A stretch of 64,000 nt of DNA from Cinnamomum chago. Lineage: Eukaryota > Streptophyta > Magnoliopsida > Laurales > Lauraceae. Position numbers and translations under genes: made by a program. Shown one piece after another: positions 1-11,424 of the stretch. A model generated the notes under the pieces. That model ran no database searches and was not told the origin of the DNA. It was given only the letters and a program-made list of their open reading frames with translations. The DNA lies in the NCBI GenBank assembly GCA_038049695.1, contig CP142461.1:39667501-39731500 (forward strand). Reading direction: 5' to 3'. How positions within the stretch are numbered: position 1 is the stretch's first letter; every line of letters begins with the position of its first letter.

Positions 1-545
1 ATAATTATTTATTAAATATTTTAATTTATATGTAATTTTCCAGATATGGATAAAAAAGTAGTGTGGTAAAGTAAAGTTCAACTGCCATGTTTTTACCTTT
101 AGTTACTTTTCTTTTATCACATAAAACCATGGATAAATATAGTAAAATTAAGTTAATACAAAAAACAACTACTTTACAACTCTCTTCCACTTTGCTTTAC
201 CACATTCATACTTCATCTCACCTTACTTTGCTTTACCTTTACTATGATATGACATTATTCTTTATTTTACTTTACCACACCTGTAAATAAGTCACTTTTT
301 ATTTACCATATAAAACTATGATAAAATGTGATAAAATAAAGTTAAATAAAAAGAACCTACTTTACCATTTCTTCCCACTTTACTTTACCAAATATTTTAT
401 CCCACCTTTACTTTACCCACAACTTTACCGTACCGTGAAATTTACTTTTAGTTTACTTTACCATATATGTAAACAAATACATCATGATGGATTTGGTAAA
501 CTAAAATCTTTAGTTTACTCTACCACTTTCTAATTGTCATTTTGA
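1..545. repeat. TTTACTTTACC-rich low-complexity tract
   Basis: AT-rich block in which the phrase TTTACTTTACCA and its complement recur many times with small changes. A perfect 15-bp inverted repeat (GTGTGGTAAAGTAAA at 61-75 and its complement at 266-280) and a short stem near 493-525 lie inside it. Short open frames here follow the repeat and have no protein-like composition. It may be a decayed foldback or hAT-type MITE cluster, but no clear target duplication was found and the left edge is cut by the window. Confidence 0.4.
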
Positions 546-743
546 AAGATTCTTATCTTGTAGAATGTTTTTTCCCGGGAGAGCTGTAGGAGAAAATATT
601 GAACTTTTTGAAAGAAAATAATCTTTTCTTTCAATTTTTCTTGGGTTACCAAACGCACAAGATTCTCTTCTTTAAAAAGTGAAAGATTACATTCTATAAA
701 ATATTATTTTCATGTTTTTTCTTGTACATCCAAACAGGCCCTA
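546..743. repeat. possible MITE end (CCAAACAGGCCCTAA terminus)
   Basis: The stretch ends in CCAAACAGGCCCTAA, which as GGGCCTGTTTGG on the other strand resembles the terminal motif of many plant hAT or Harbinger-type MITEs. A second, weaker CCAAACGCACAAG copy lies at about 647. No matching opposite terminus or target duplication was found, so this is a family resemblance only. Confidence 0.25.
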
Positions 744-869
744 AGTATGAGTGGAATTGGATTTTGGGAGCTCCAATAATGTATTACTTTGAGGTCACTT
801 AGTGTTGGAAAAGAGGTCTCTAAATCACATTAGTTGTCGCCATTGGAATGAGCTCGTGTGTGTATATAT
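744..869. other. short non-coding spacer
   Basis: Nothing recognisable apart from a short TA alternation at about 861-872. Confidence 0.4.
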
Positions 870-1115
870 ATATAGAATACTCTCAAACGGCTAGTCCACG
901 ATTATCCTTCAACCATTTACGGTTTGTTGCGGAAGCCCTAATGGCTAGTTTGACCACAGTAAAAAGCAGGTCATTTGTTTTGCGGCTGGCTTCACGGCTA
1001 GCCGTAGGGGACTTACGGCTAGCCATGAAGCTAGCCGTAAGCTAACCAAGCTCACTAAATTTGATTTTCAAGGCACTACCTTTGTGACTGTGAGCTAACC
1101 GTAAAGAACTGTGGT
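870..1115. repeat. GCTAGC-type palindrome cluster, probable LTR fragment
   Basis: Contains ACGGCTAGCCGT (core 995-1004) and several one-off variants such as TACGGCTAGCC, GCTAGCCGTAAG and GGTTAGCCG. The phrase AACGGCTAGTCC just after a TATA-like stretch resembles the text at the start of the palindrome cluster in the Sirevirus-like LTRs at about 45415. The exact 10-mer is the one found in the Tekay LTRs of this window. Probably a fragment of an old LTR whose ends are gone. Confidence 0.4.
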
Positions 1116-1701
1116 TAGCCGAACCCCTACTCCAAAATTGAGCCATATCAAAGCTCAATTTAGCCAATTAAATCCTATTGAATTTTCCATTTGATTAAGG
1201 GTCGTAGGGGCATTTTCTTGGTTTGGTTTTGGGTCCAATTAACCTGAATAGGTTGACACCAATTGGAGCGTCTTTCTTGATGAATCCGCGCCTTCCAAGA
1301 TTAGTATCCTTGCCTTCAAACTTGATCTTCCACGAGGACACTTAAGAGGCAAGGTCTTGAACTCTTGACACGGCATTGACAACCTAATTAGGGTTATATG
1401 ACTTACGCTAGCTATTATTATATAGTTTTTTTTAGAATTGATAGTATATTACTAAAAAAAATTAAAAATTGGACTGCCAAAAAATCCTATTGAAAATTAC
1501 ATTTATAATTTGGGTACATCTAATGATTCATGATCTTCATAAATTTCTCGAAATCTATGTTAAGATAATACTTGAGATTTGACATCATAGCTATTTTTAG
1601 CCTTCCAAAGTGGATGAATGCTTGAAACTTGATTTTGGAGGCCCACGGAAGTCTAAAAAAGTAGATCTTAGGGTTTGAAACTTTTCAAAAATATCTAAAA
1701 A
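1116..1701. other. AT-rich intergenic DNA
   Basis: No open frame of interest and no clear repeat structure. Could be the decayed remainder of the LTR fragment to its left. Confidence 0.4.
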
Positions 1702-1704
1702 TTC

Positions 1705-1909
1705 CACTACACCAAAAAACGGAAATTGGAACGGAAAAGCGTTCATAATCCTTCCGTTCCTAATCCGTTAAAGTGTTCCAATTTCCGTTCCAATTTGGTA
1801 CCAACCGTTCCTAATCCAAATTGGAACGGAAATTGGAACACTTTAACGGATTAGGAACGGAAGGATTAAGAACGCTTTTCCGTTCCAATTTCCGTTTTTT
1901 GGTGTAGTG
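1705..1909. mobile_element. CACTA-type hairpin MITE, 205 bp
   Basis: The element begins CACTACACCAAAAAACGG and ends with the exact complement. Almost the whole length folds back on itself: arms of about 90 bp pair with one visible mismatch around a small loop near 1796-1814. The flanks carry a 3-bp target duplication, TTC at 1702-1704 and 1910-1912, as expected for the CACTA (En/Spm, CMC) superfamily. The arms are built from repeats of GGAACGGA and AATTGGAA, which could be subterminal transposase sites. There is no coding capacity, so it would need transposase in trans. Arm identity suggests recent activity or a hairpin small-RNA source. Confidence 0.85.
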
Positions 1910-1912
1910 TTC

Positions 1913-3537
1913 AAGATCATCCAACGGCTGAAATCTGACCCATAGTCATTTTAGTCTTTTAAAGACATCCAACAGTTTGAATAAGAAACTAGAGCACCGA
2001 AGAGGGGAAAAAAACAAAAAAAAAGACCGGACAACTCCAAAACAACATCCACATACTGTGGCGCCTTGCCTCTGTCCACTTTAGACATATTAGTCGTCAG
2101 ATTTATTTTTGCCATTTCCGTGAGTATATGAAACAGAAGTAAAATGTCTAGAGTTCAATTTGAAAAAGAGATTTATATGTGTTATCAAATGGTCTAAAAG
2201 CTATTTCAAATAGTTTTAAGATAAACAGAGGTGAAAATAGAGTTATGAAACACAACCCTACACTTATCCACAGCGGACTACAAGAGAATTCTTACAGAAA
2301 TTTTATCAAAGATGAAACCATTTCATTTAAGTTCTCTTGATCTCCAGTTTGACTACGTGTTGTCTTAAGTGAGATCACATACACTAGATCATTATGGTGG
2401 AACACATGCTTATATTAAGCCCAATAACTAAATGGACTCCCTTTTCTAACATTGGTCGGGATCAGCCAAGCTCATCTGCAGCCCAGTTCCCATTACCATA
2501 ACATGGGGTGCTTATCCATGGTGGCCGAGCTCGTGGAGCCCACTTGTATGTATGCTATCATGGGTGAAGAAGATCAATATGTGGGGAGAGGAATTTGAAT
2601 AAAATGGAGGTTATCTGATCATCTTAACCTTTTTAATGGTCTGGAAGCTAGATAGTAATATTCTTTTTTCTTTACAAGGGTCTCAAAATCATGCAACTGC
2701 ACAGACTACACGTAATTAATTGTAGGGGATTTGACATATAAGTCTCTCTTAAACCGATATGTTCCAATTTAATTATCAAAATTCAGGTAATGTGACTAGA
2801 GTCGTTTGACTCTGGTCAACTTTTTTCCTTTAAACTTTTTTAGGATAGATCCCATCTTATTATGGATTTTATGTAGGCTCTTAGGGAGATTTTTTTTTTC
2901 AAATGAAAACACTTGAGAAATAGTGATAAGATGTGTATTTACTTTTCATAAAAGTCAGTTTTTGTATTATTTTTTTTTTATAAAAAATGAATTTGTACAC
3001 TAATTTCAAAAATCAGATGATACATAAATTGATAAATCCCATGATATCATGGAACTATATCATGAGATATGGTGCAAAAGAGTTAAAAAAAAAGTGTTGA
3101 CGAGAGTCAAACATCTTTGGTGACATTATCTAAATTAGAGCCATGAAATTAGAAAAACAAAATTTAAGATGAACTAATATGTCAAAACCCCTTAACTTGT
3201 AACCAGCTGAGCAACATCCATGGATAAAGTTAAACAGTATATATGTAGACAATTGAAGTTTCTGTTCTGAGTTCTAGCATATGATCAGTCCAACAATGAT
3301 AAACAGTGGGATGATTTCCATTTCATGTCTAGGTTAGGCTTTTGAGGACCTCATCCTTATTGCATCACCATCCGCACAGAGAGACCAATATGAGATTCAG
3401 CTCTTCATGCCAATAAGGAAAACCCATTATTATCTGTATAACCTCAAATAACCGACGGGCAATTATTATCTCATGTTCATACATGCAATTTGTCAAGTAT
3501 ACCCCGATCGATAAATTATCTATATGCATGTACCCCT
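1913..3537. other. AT-rich intergenic DNA without recognised genes
   Basis: No convincing exon, RNA gene or complete transposon found on either strand. The conserved second half of the DUF2431 domain, expected downstream of the exon at 3699-3903, was looked for here on the minus strand and not seen. Confidence 0.4.
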
Positions 3538-3698
3538 CTAACGGTGGGCCCCACTAGCGAAAACTAATCCATGCCATACAACCTTTCTTTTGGTATGAAG
3601 GTCATACAACCTTTTCATGAAGAAAGTAGAGAGAAATACTGAAGATATTGAAGGTATTACTAGTAAGGAATGAAAAGTATTTTGGAATTGAATCTTAC

Positions 3699-3903
3699 CT
3701 TTAGAATCCAAAGAGGTCGCAACTATGTTATTTGCGGAACCAAAGGCTCTGGCCAAACATGCAGAGAAAGAGAAATCTCCTTCTCCTACCAGCAATATTC
3801 TATGAGAACTGCTGTAGTGTTTGATCGTCTTTTCTTCCATGGTAATTGCTTTGTTGGTGTTCATATGGGAAGCGAGTCCAGCTATTTCTTCTGTCGCATC
3901 CAT
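3699..3903 (-). CDS. exon 1 of a DUF2431/BMT5-like Rossmann methyltransferase gene (partial)
   Basis: The ATG at 3903 opens a 68-codon reading frame ending at a consensus donor (CTAAAG then GTAAG, boundary at 3699/3698). Residues 31-56 contain HRILLVGEGDFSFSACLARA, the S-adenosylmethionine-binding start of the DUF2431 domain, followed by a VATSLDS segment. This domain occurs in yeast BMT5, a 25S rRNA uridine-N3 methyltransferase, and in a plant family often labelled At4g26485-like. The frame running past the donor loses similarity, supporting the splice call. The rest of the domain is not visible downstream on the minus strand, so either the remaining exons lie beyond the left edge or this is a gene fragment. 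The family call rests on motif recognition alone. Confidence 0.6.
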
Positions 3904-5401
3904 GTCACTTGTGCCTCTGCAAAGGCTGTTTTGGTGTTCTTATGAATACGAACACTTTTTTGTTTTTTGGTAAATTTATGAATACGAACACTTGAAAGCT
4001 GAAACGCCTTGGCTAGCATTCCTAGTGGGGTTCTTTGGATGCTCTTCCCCATGCAAACAAATAAATTGAGGTATTTGGAATTCCAAAGCTAAGCGTTTGA
4101 GGAGTTTTATCAGATTAAATTGGAACATAATTTTAAGTGTCGATTGGTTTTTTAATTAATCAGAGAAGAGCATGCAAAATCTGTGAATGGCTTTTTCACA
4201 GCCCCAAATAAATAGCAACTACATCTCTCGCTGCATGGATGAATGCATCCATGGAACCAAAATCCAGTTGCTATCTTGAAAGTAAAGTTTTTTATAGACC
4301 AGGTTGGGTTGGCCTTACCCATCCAGTCCCGGCCAGACTTTAGAAACACAGGCCCCTATATGGATATGGACCAAGCCTAAATGGGCTGTAAGTTCTTGGC
4401 CTGAGCCTGTCCATTTATTAGTCAATGTACTGGGCCAGGCTGGGCTTCTATCACTTATTTTGGCAAATCAATCACTAAATTACAAGCACTGTTGGGACTG
4501 CTAGCGGCTTTAGGCTTTCCATCACTTAATCCAAACGCAGGACAAATATCAAATGAGTCTATTTTCGGCTCGAAGCGGTGCATATTGTAACTCCCGTACT
4601 TAAAAGTATAGCTCCAAGCGGATTATGTGGTCTAGTCATTGGCCCACCTAGATGCAATATGCAGATAAGAGTGTGTAAGAGGGGATGGTAAGGTCTTCTC
4701 TTTTAGACAAGAAAAACTGACTACCATATTATACCCAGTCATCATAAATAAAAAAACATCAGGCGTCTGGTTTTCTATATATCTAGGTTAGTAGTTATTC
4801 AACAAAATGTAAGTCTCATGTGATGAGACTATTAGGGTGCATAGCACATCAAACTTTCTGCTATTTGTACTGTTTTGATTATTCTAATCATTCGACTGAG
4901 TCATGGACTAAGCTACCTCGGCTTTTTTCTTTTTTCTTTTTTTTTCTGTGACGCAGGGTATTCCTTGCCAGCTCAACCTTTGGACCCTTGGGCTCTCGCT
5001 CAGGACGGGCAAGGACTATTCTGTGAAGGGTACATACATGGCCACTCACAGTATCCAAAGGTCCGAACACTTAACCTCTGAGAAAGAGGGTGGTTCATAA
5101 CGTTTTTTTAGTGCATCTGGATCATTCCTCTTTATAAGGAAGATAGCAGTGGAAGTTGGTTAAATCATCAAGAAAGCATCGCATCTGCATCCTCACATAT
5201 TTTATTCTTCCAAAGGGCCCTTGTTCAGACTTCAGATCTAGGAATTTAACTGCAACCTTCTGTTACAAGTAGCAAAATTAAAAGAAATTTTGTATCATGA
5301 TTCAATACACATATGCTATGTTTGGTTTAGATACCAGTGCCTGACCCAATGTACAGTATTAGATGGATGCAAACACCTTATAGAAAATCTCAAGAACTAA
5401 G
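3904..5401. other. intergenic DNA upstream of the DUF2431 exon
   Basis: No gene recognised. About 4905-5095 on the minus strand looks vaguely like a tRNA-derived SINE with an A-rich tail, but target duplications and clear A/B boxes are missing. The last five bases (5397-5401, ctaag) are the left target duplication of the Reina element. Confidence 0.35.
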
Positions 5402-5825
5402 TGACGCAGGCCAGACTAATGGGCCGCATTTGAAGGTTTATTCCAGAAGACCAAAAACCTACAAGGCCGAGCAATGACAACATCCAAGATTCTCTCCCAC
5501 GATAGTTTCTAATCTTTAGTCTTCTAGAGGATTTCCTCAATTTAGCAGATTTCTATGATAATTAGGCTCTTTCTAAATTTCCCTAGATTCTTAAAATTTG
5601 GTAGTTTCTTCTTTACTAGGAACTGGTTGCTAAGTTCTTGCTTAGACCTTATTATATAAGGATGTAATCCTTTCTCTTGGGATATACAGAAATTAATGAG
5701 AATTTGGGTTTATTCATTGTTGGATTTTCTCTTGTCTGTAGTGTGAGACCATGACATCCTATCCTAAGCCGTTTGACTTGGACAATAGCCCGTTGACTAC
5801 CTCCTTTATCCCCTGCGCTGCTTCA
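5402..5825 (+). repeat. 5' LTR of the Reina element
   Basis: 424-bp direct repeat of 30660-31086, with about one difference every 15-25 bases. Starts TGACGCAGG, ends CTGCTTCA. A TATA-like ATTATATAAGG at about 5650 precedes an ATGTAATCC segment, consistent with a U3/R promoter. Confidence 0.88.
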
Positions 5826-5827
5826 AT

Positions 5828-5841
5828 TGGTATCAGAGCAG
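5828..5841 (+). promoter_or_regulatory. primer binding site, tRNA-iMet
   Basis: TGGTATCAGAGCAG two bases after the LTR end matches the initiator tRNA-Met 3' end used by most plant Ty3 and Ty1 elements. Fixes the plus orientation of the Reina element. Confidence 0.9.
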
Positions 5842-6169
5842 AGATCCTTCTCAGATCGCCGGTTCCGATTGCCGATCCGAGGCAATCCAATACCCTATCT
5901 CTCCATTTACTTTCGTTCCATTATCATCATCGCCCTCCACTGACACCATCATCCCCACCATCCATCACCATGCCGAATCCCTCTCCTTCGGTCATCACCA
6001 CTACCGAAGTGATCCCAAAGTCTCTGCCCCACCATTCAGCCCATCCAATCGCCTAATCGCAAATCCCCAAATCAGATCTCCCATCCCGCCCCATAAACCT
6101 CCACACGATCTCGGCCCTGCCATGGTCAACACCAGTCGAAACCCACCCCTTCGCCTCCACCTAGAGATA

Positions 6170-6204
<35 letters not shown>

Positions 6205-6272
6205 CGAGACAGAACATAAGCATACTTGGATCTCCAGCCCGCTATGCAGTCTCCATCGTCACTGCCCCCCGC
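5842..6272 (+). other. 5' leader of the Reina element, left part, with (GA)n
   Basis: Pyrimidine-rich untranslated leader between the primer site and gag. Continues at 17153-17393 after the Tekay insertion. A 28-bp (AG)n microsatellite lies at 6173-6200. Bases 6268-6272 (cccgc) are the left target duplication of that insertion. Confidence 0.75.
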
Positions 6273-9200
6273 TGTCGCGACCCCGGAACGGATCCCCGGG
6301 CCCGCGATGTGTCGAAAGGAAAGATAGTTTGTGTTTATAGGTTTCCCACAGGTTCCCGCGGTAAGGATTCCCAAAGACACGCGGAATCTGACACACACGA
6401 TCAAGTATGCGGAAGCGTGTAGCAGAACACATCAAGATGAGCACCAACAAAATATTTAAGTGCCCTAACAAATAATCACAAGGCATAGTATTAAAGGAAG
6501 AAGCTAACATGGCATTCCCATTAATATTCAAGTTATGAGACTAATACAAAAGTAAGTTAAGTTTTGTTATATTTCCATAAGAGGCCAACAAAGGCCAATA
6601 CAATTCTCAAAATAACAAAAGAAACCCCAACAAAAAGATGACAAGACTTAAGAACCCGCCCGACGTCTAAATGACATCGTTGGGTTGCCATTCTCTCACA
6701 GGGGTTGGCTCACAAGCCTCCTCCTGACGCTCCTCCTCAAAGGTAATGTCTCCTGCACCTGGGCACCAACAAACAAGGGTCAAATACAACGGTTTGGTAG
6801 GTAATCAATTTAGGGTGCAAGCATGAACCAATACCGTTTAAGAAAACATATAAGCAAATCCTTGATTTGAAATACTATAATGGCTGAGATACATTTACAG
6901 AATATTTAATCAAGCTGAGGTACTAAAACAAACTCGCATGAGTACATAATATATCATGAATAGTCATCAACCACAAAGAGCCCATCCTTTCTCTATCATT
7001 TATATAATGAAAAGAGCAAGCACGCATGACAAGCACGATATACATAATATAAGCACGACACGATTTCCCATAAAGACGGGAATTTCGGCCGCGGAACCGG
7101 ACACGCACGATGTGTAATAAATACACGACCAGTCTACAGACAGTCCACATGTTTAAGGACCCCCAGACAGTGGATCAAACTGAAAAGGCAGTCTAAGCTC
7201 AGTGGTGTTACTTAATTCATGAATGCACAAAACACGCGAAACACTATCAAAACATGTCGAGATAAAAAGGGGGAAACCACTTATCAAACACGATGAACAC
7301 GACTAGCAAGGGCATATTTAATATGCATAACACGCTTAGGAAGTGATCCCCTTTTTCTTGAAACACATCTTCAAAACGAGCTTGTACTTAACTTCAAAAT
7401 GAGTACACGATGATATTCATCATATCAAAAATCAAAGTACGAATGCAAAGCCTATCAAGCTCATGCAAGGACCTTTGGTTTATCGTTGTGCAGCCGAAGC
7501 CCAGATGTTGGAATTAAAACGGAATTGGTGCCCCAGAAGTTCAAGGACATCTCGGGTTTCGAGTGCATAATATCAGGCTAAAGGCCCCTAAACATGTTCT
7601 AGTTTTCATTCTTGCAAAAACTCTTCAAAACAGGAAATCTGTCAATTTCGGTCACCTCGCGGTCAGGTGTCGGCTAGCCGAACTAAGGTCTGGCGGCTAG
7701 TCGCCAGCTGACCGAAGAGCTGACCGCTGGAAATCCAGGTCCAACACAGCCCTCTGGAAAAGGAACCGAACTGACCGCGGTTAGCTTACGGTTAGCCGAA
7801 CTGAGGCTTGGCGGTTAGCCGTAAGCTGACCGTAGGGCTGACCGCTGGAAATCCAGTCTGAAATGTAGCTCTCGGGAAAAGGAACCGACAACGCGCGGTT
7901 GGCCAGCGGTTAGCCGACATGGAGTATGGTGGTTAGCCGCTTGCTGACTGTCAAGCTGACCGTAAATCACTGCCGAAATGTCAGCTTCTGGAAAGGAAAC
8001 CGCCAAGCTCGGTCAGCTCGCGGTTAACCGAAATGGGGATTTCGGTTAGCCGCCAGCCGACCGACTGCTGACCGAACTACACGGGAAAAGCAGTCCAGTT
8101 CAGATTTTCCACATTTTCTTCTTCCCTTCTTCTTGTTTCTAATTCCACTTGCACTCCCTCAGCCTACATGCTCTCCAAGGGACAAAACACATATTTTTCC
8201 CAATCTTAAACATTCAATCCGAAGAAAAACATAATCATGAAGCTTGTAAACATATTTGTATGCAAAATTTCCAAAACAACAATGTAGCTTAAAATACACA
8301 TGCACAATGGTCCTATAGAGATTACTTGCCTTGCCCAAATGCTAAACACTCTTCTCCAAGCACTTCTCTCAAGCTAATCCAACACTACAAGAAAACCAAG
8401 AGAAAACCACACAACTTACTCAAAAATGGAACCAAAGAACCCATTTTAACAAAAGGGTTTGCAAACATGAAAAACATGATCTTAAGGAACAAAAATAACT
8501 CCATGAAAGATATGAGTGGAAGCTTTTACCTAGAGAAGGTCAAACAAGAGAGGAGGAAGAAAATGTAGGGCTTGTCCCACAAGAAGCTCCAAGAAACTTG
8601 TATTGATAGAGAGCTTGCAAAGAGATGAAGAAGATGATGTTCTTAGAATTTTCTTTGGAGTCCTCTAGCTAGATCATGCAAGGTGAGGAAGATGGAAGGG
8701 AAAGAGGGATTTTCCAACCCTAGGTCAAGAGAGTTGTAGGAATTGGTAAAGTGAATGAAAAGAGAGGGAGGTGGGGCTTAAGTGATGAAAATGGGCCCCA
8801 ACTAACTGAACCTTGAAGTGACCAAAACACGATCTTAAGGGCCTCGGATGATTTCAACGAAGAAGGATAAAACGATCGTGGAAATATCTAGTTTCCAAAA
8901 AGTATATTTTTGACATGATTTAGGGATCTCGAAAATTATGTCCAGATTTGTGCAAGAAAGACAATTTTACCCTCTTTGGGCCAAAACTTGGGTTTTTGGG
9001 CTTCAAACATGAATGGCCTCAAAGCGAAAGTTGTAACACATAGAAAAATCATTCAAATGAAATCAAAGTTACAATCACACGGAAATCGATACGATCTTCT
9101 CCAGCTTACACGGGCACTCAGGCCTTCCTGAGCGTGTCAGACTAACACTAAACGTTCTCGAAAATTCCCAAAGCTATGTCCAAGACTAAACTAATTACTT

Positions 9201-9285
9201 CTAACCCAACGATAACTAAACCCCCTTATAACTAAACACATACTAATCACACACTAATCGCATTGGTCTGGGTCGGGGTCTAACA
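6273..9285 (-). repeat. 3' LTR of the Tekay element
   Basis: 3013 bp. On the minus strand it begins TGTTAGACCCCGACCC and ends GGGGTCGCGACA. Differs from the partner LTR at 14134-17147 by scattered single-base changes only. Contains the palindrome cluster at 7640-8080. Small open frames in it are not protein-like. Confidence 0.92.
7640..8080. repeat. palindrome cluster (GCTAGC/GTTAAC type) in Tekay LTR
   Basis: About four degenerate modules of roughly 110-130 bp. Each has outer arms like CGGTCAGCT and AGCTGACCG around inner palindromes such as CGGCTAGCCG (exact at 7671-7680), CGGTTAGCCG and CGGTTAACCG. Modules are joined by CTGGAAAAGGAACCG-like linkers. The cluster is far richer in C+G and CpG than the surrounding LTR. 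Confidence 0.8.
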
Positions 9286-9300
9286 TCCTCCACCCCTTAG
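9286..9300 (-). promoter_or_regulatory. polypurine tract of the Tekay element
   Basis: On the minus strand AAGGGGTGGAGGA abuts the TGTTAG start of the 3' LTR, the normal plus-strand priming position. Confidence 0.8.
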
Positions 9301-9322
9301 GATATTTGGTCCACCAAATAAA

Positions 9323-10378
9323 TCAAACAATTACCTCTTGTAAAAGCTGTGAATACTTCCTCTGCACTTGCTCTCTCAATTCCCAGGTGGCTTCCTCTGG
9401 TTCGTGATTTTTGCAAAGTACATTGACCCAATGAATGGTCCGGTTTCTCAATTCTTGCTCCTTGGTGTCAATGATCCTGATCAGTCTTTTCACATACGAG
9501 GCATCTTCCCGATTCTCTAAAGGCTCATGCTGTAGAATGTGTGCAGGACTAGAGACGTATTTCTTAAGCATAGAAACATGAACATTGTGTACCCCAGAGA
9601 GTTCCGGCGGTAACGTAAGTCTATAAGCAACATCTCCAATCTTGCTCAAAATCTCATACGGACCAATAAACCTTCTCGACAATTTGCCCTTCTGTCCGAA
9701 CCTCAAAGTCCCTCTAACTGGTGAGATCTTCAAAAACACCTTGTCACCCACTTGAAACTGCAATTCTCTTCTGCGAGTGTCTGCATAACTCTTCTGCCTA
9801 CTTCGGGCGATCTTCAACCTTTCCTGAATCAACTTGACCTTGTCACTTGTCTCTCCAACTATCGTCGGTCCATGAAAACTACGTTCACCGACTTCTTCCC
9901 AGCAAACCGGAGTTCTGCATCTTCTACCATAAAGTGCCTCGAAAGGTGCCATACCAATGCTAGAGTGGTAACTATTGTTATAAGCAAATTCACAAAGCGG
10001 TAGGCACTCATCCCACTGAATCTTGAAATCCAATACACAAGCACGCAACATGTCTTCGAGAGTCTGTATCGTCCTTTCTGATTGACCATCGGTCTGAGGA
10101 TGATAAGCTGTGCTGAACTGAAGTTTGGTACCCATCGACTCATGAAGAGTTTTCAAAAACTTTGAAACAAACCTACTGTCTCTGTCTGAAGTAATGGAGA
10201 CGGGCTGACCATGTTTACTAACAATCTCATCCACGAATAACCTTGCAAGCGGTGCCATATGCATCATATTCCCTGTCTTCATCGGAATGAAGTGAGCAGA
10301 CTTTGTCAGGCGATCCACAATGATCCAAATTGCATTATTTCCCTTCTTGGTATTAGGCAAACCGGAGACGAAATCCAT
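9323..10378 (-). pseudogene. Tekay integrase core and chromodomain
   Basis: 351-codon open frame. The DDE triad is visible at D22 (in IVDRL), D65 (in SDRD) and E101 (in QSERT), with 35 residues between the last two as in retroviral-type integrases. The GMAPFEALYGRRCRTP segment and the basic C-terminal domain follow, and residues about 290-350 form a chromodomain-like end (LRNRTIHWVNVL, then EEATWE). The product would insert cDNA, with the chromodomain thought to guide it to heterochromatin. Just upstream a TGG-to-TGA type stop and a frameshift separate it from the zinc-binding part, so it is a domain of a broken polyprotein rather than a gene with its own start. Confidence 0.88.
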
Positions 10379-10455
10379 GGTGATGTGCTCTCATTTCCAC
10401 TCCGGAATTTCCAAAGGCTGTAACAAACCTGGAGGCTTCTGATGCTCTGCCTTAA

Positions 10456-11370
10456 TCAACGACAAGTTAGACAACGAGACACAAAAGCTGTTATCTCTCT
10501 CTTCATGTTGTTCCACCAAAATCTATTCTTCAAATTGTGGTCCATCTTCGTGCTACCCGGATGCATAGAATATCTTGTGCTGTGAGCTTCATTCATTATT
10601 TCGTTCTTCAAATCATCTACATTTGGCACACACAACCGGTCACGAAAATACAATATCCCATTCACCATCTTGAAATCGGGGCGTTCTGCAATAACCTCTA
10701 CTATCTTAGCCAGGCCTGGGTCTTGCAAATGATTTTCCTTGATCTTCTGGATGAAGGTAGGTTCTGATACTGTCATGTTCGCTAACATCGCACCCAATCT
10801 CAGGGTTTGCACCTCTACCCCCAACTCTTCAAACTGTTGTAAGACACCCATTCCTCTCAAATTGGCCATAACCACTGATTTTCTGCTCAAAGCATCTGCT
10901 ACCACATTCACTTTGCCTAGATGATACTTGATTGGAAAGTCATAATCTTTGATATACTCCATCCACCTTCTCTGCCTCATATTCAAATCCTTCTGCGAGA
11001 ACAAATACTGCAAACTTCTGTGATCTGAATGGACCTCAAATTTCTCTCCGTAGAGGTAGTGTCTCCACATCTTTAATGCGAAAACAACTGCTGCCAACTC
11101 CAAGTCGTGAGTCGCATAATTCTTCTCATGGTCCTTCAACTGTTTCGAGCCATAAGCAATCACTTTGTCATCCTGCATCAATACACAACCCAGTCCCACA
11201 TTCGAAGCATCTGTATAAACAATAAATTCGTCGTTGCTCGAGGGTAACGTGAGGATTGGGGCTGTGGTTAACCTCCCTTTCAACTCTTGAAAACTGGTTA
11301 CACACTGTTCAGTCCAAACAAATGGAACATTCTTCCGGGTCAATTTTGTCAACGGGGCTGCAATGGACAA
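10456..11370 (-). pseudogene. Tekay RNase H and integrase zinc-binding domain
   Basis: 304 codons. RNase H spans about residues 40-165 with D54 in VYTDAS, the acidic residue in DLELAAV and D in HSDHRSL. A short linker leads to the HHCC zinc-binding region (EAHST...MHPGSTKM...CLTC) that begins integrase. The frame ends in a stop right after the last cysteine of that motif, where a small deletion has shifted the frame relative to the downstream integrase core. RNase H removes the RNA strand of the RNA-DNA hybrid during reverse transcription. Confidence 0.88.
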
Positions 11371-11424
11371 AAAACCTTAGACAAATCTTCTGTAGTAACC
11401 TGCTAACCCCAAGAAGCTTCTAAT

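Noticed and set aside
87-533. Two short frames rich in Leu, Tyr and Phe
   Set aside because: They follow the TTTACTTTACC repeat and are not protein-like.
4304-4504. 66-codon frame with Pro/Gly/Trp text
   Set aside because: No similarity recognised and no splice or start context; probably chance in GC-richer DNA.
4905-5095. SINE-like stretch with A-rich tail on the minus strand
   Set aside because: No flanking target duplication and no convincing A and B boxes; left as unassigned intergenic DNA.
5828-5841. Possible tRNA-Met related sequences (also at 14114 and 51721)
   Set aside because: Each is only the short primer-site complement beside an LTR; no tRNA gene fold is present.
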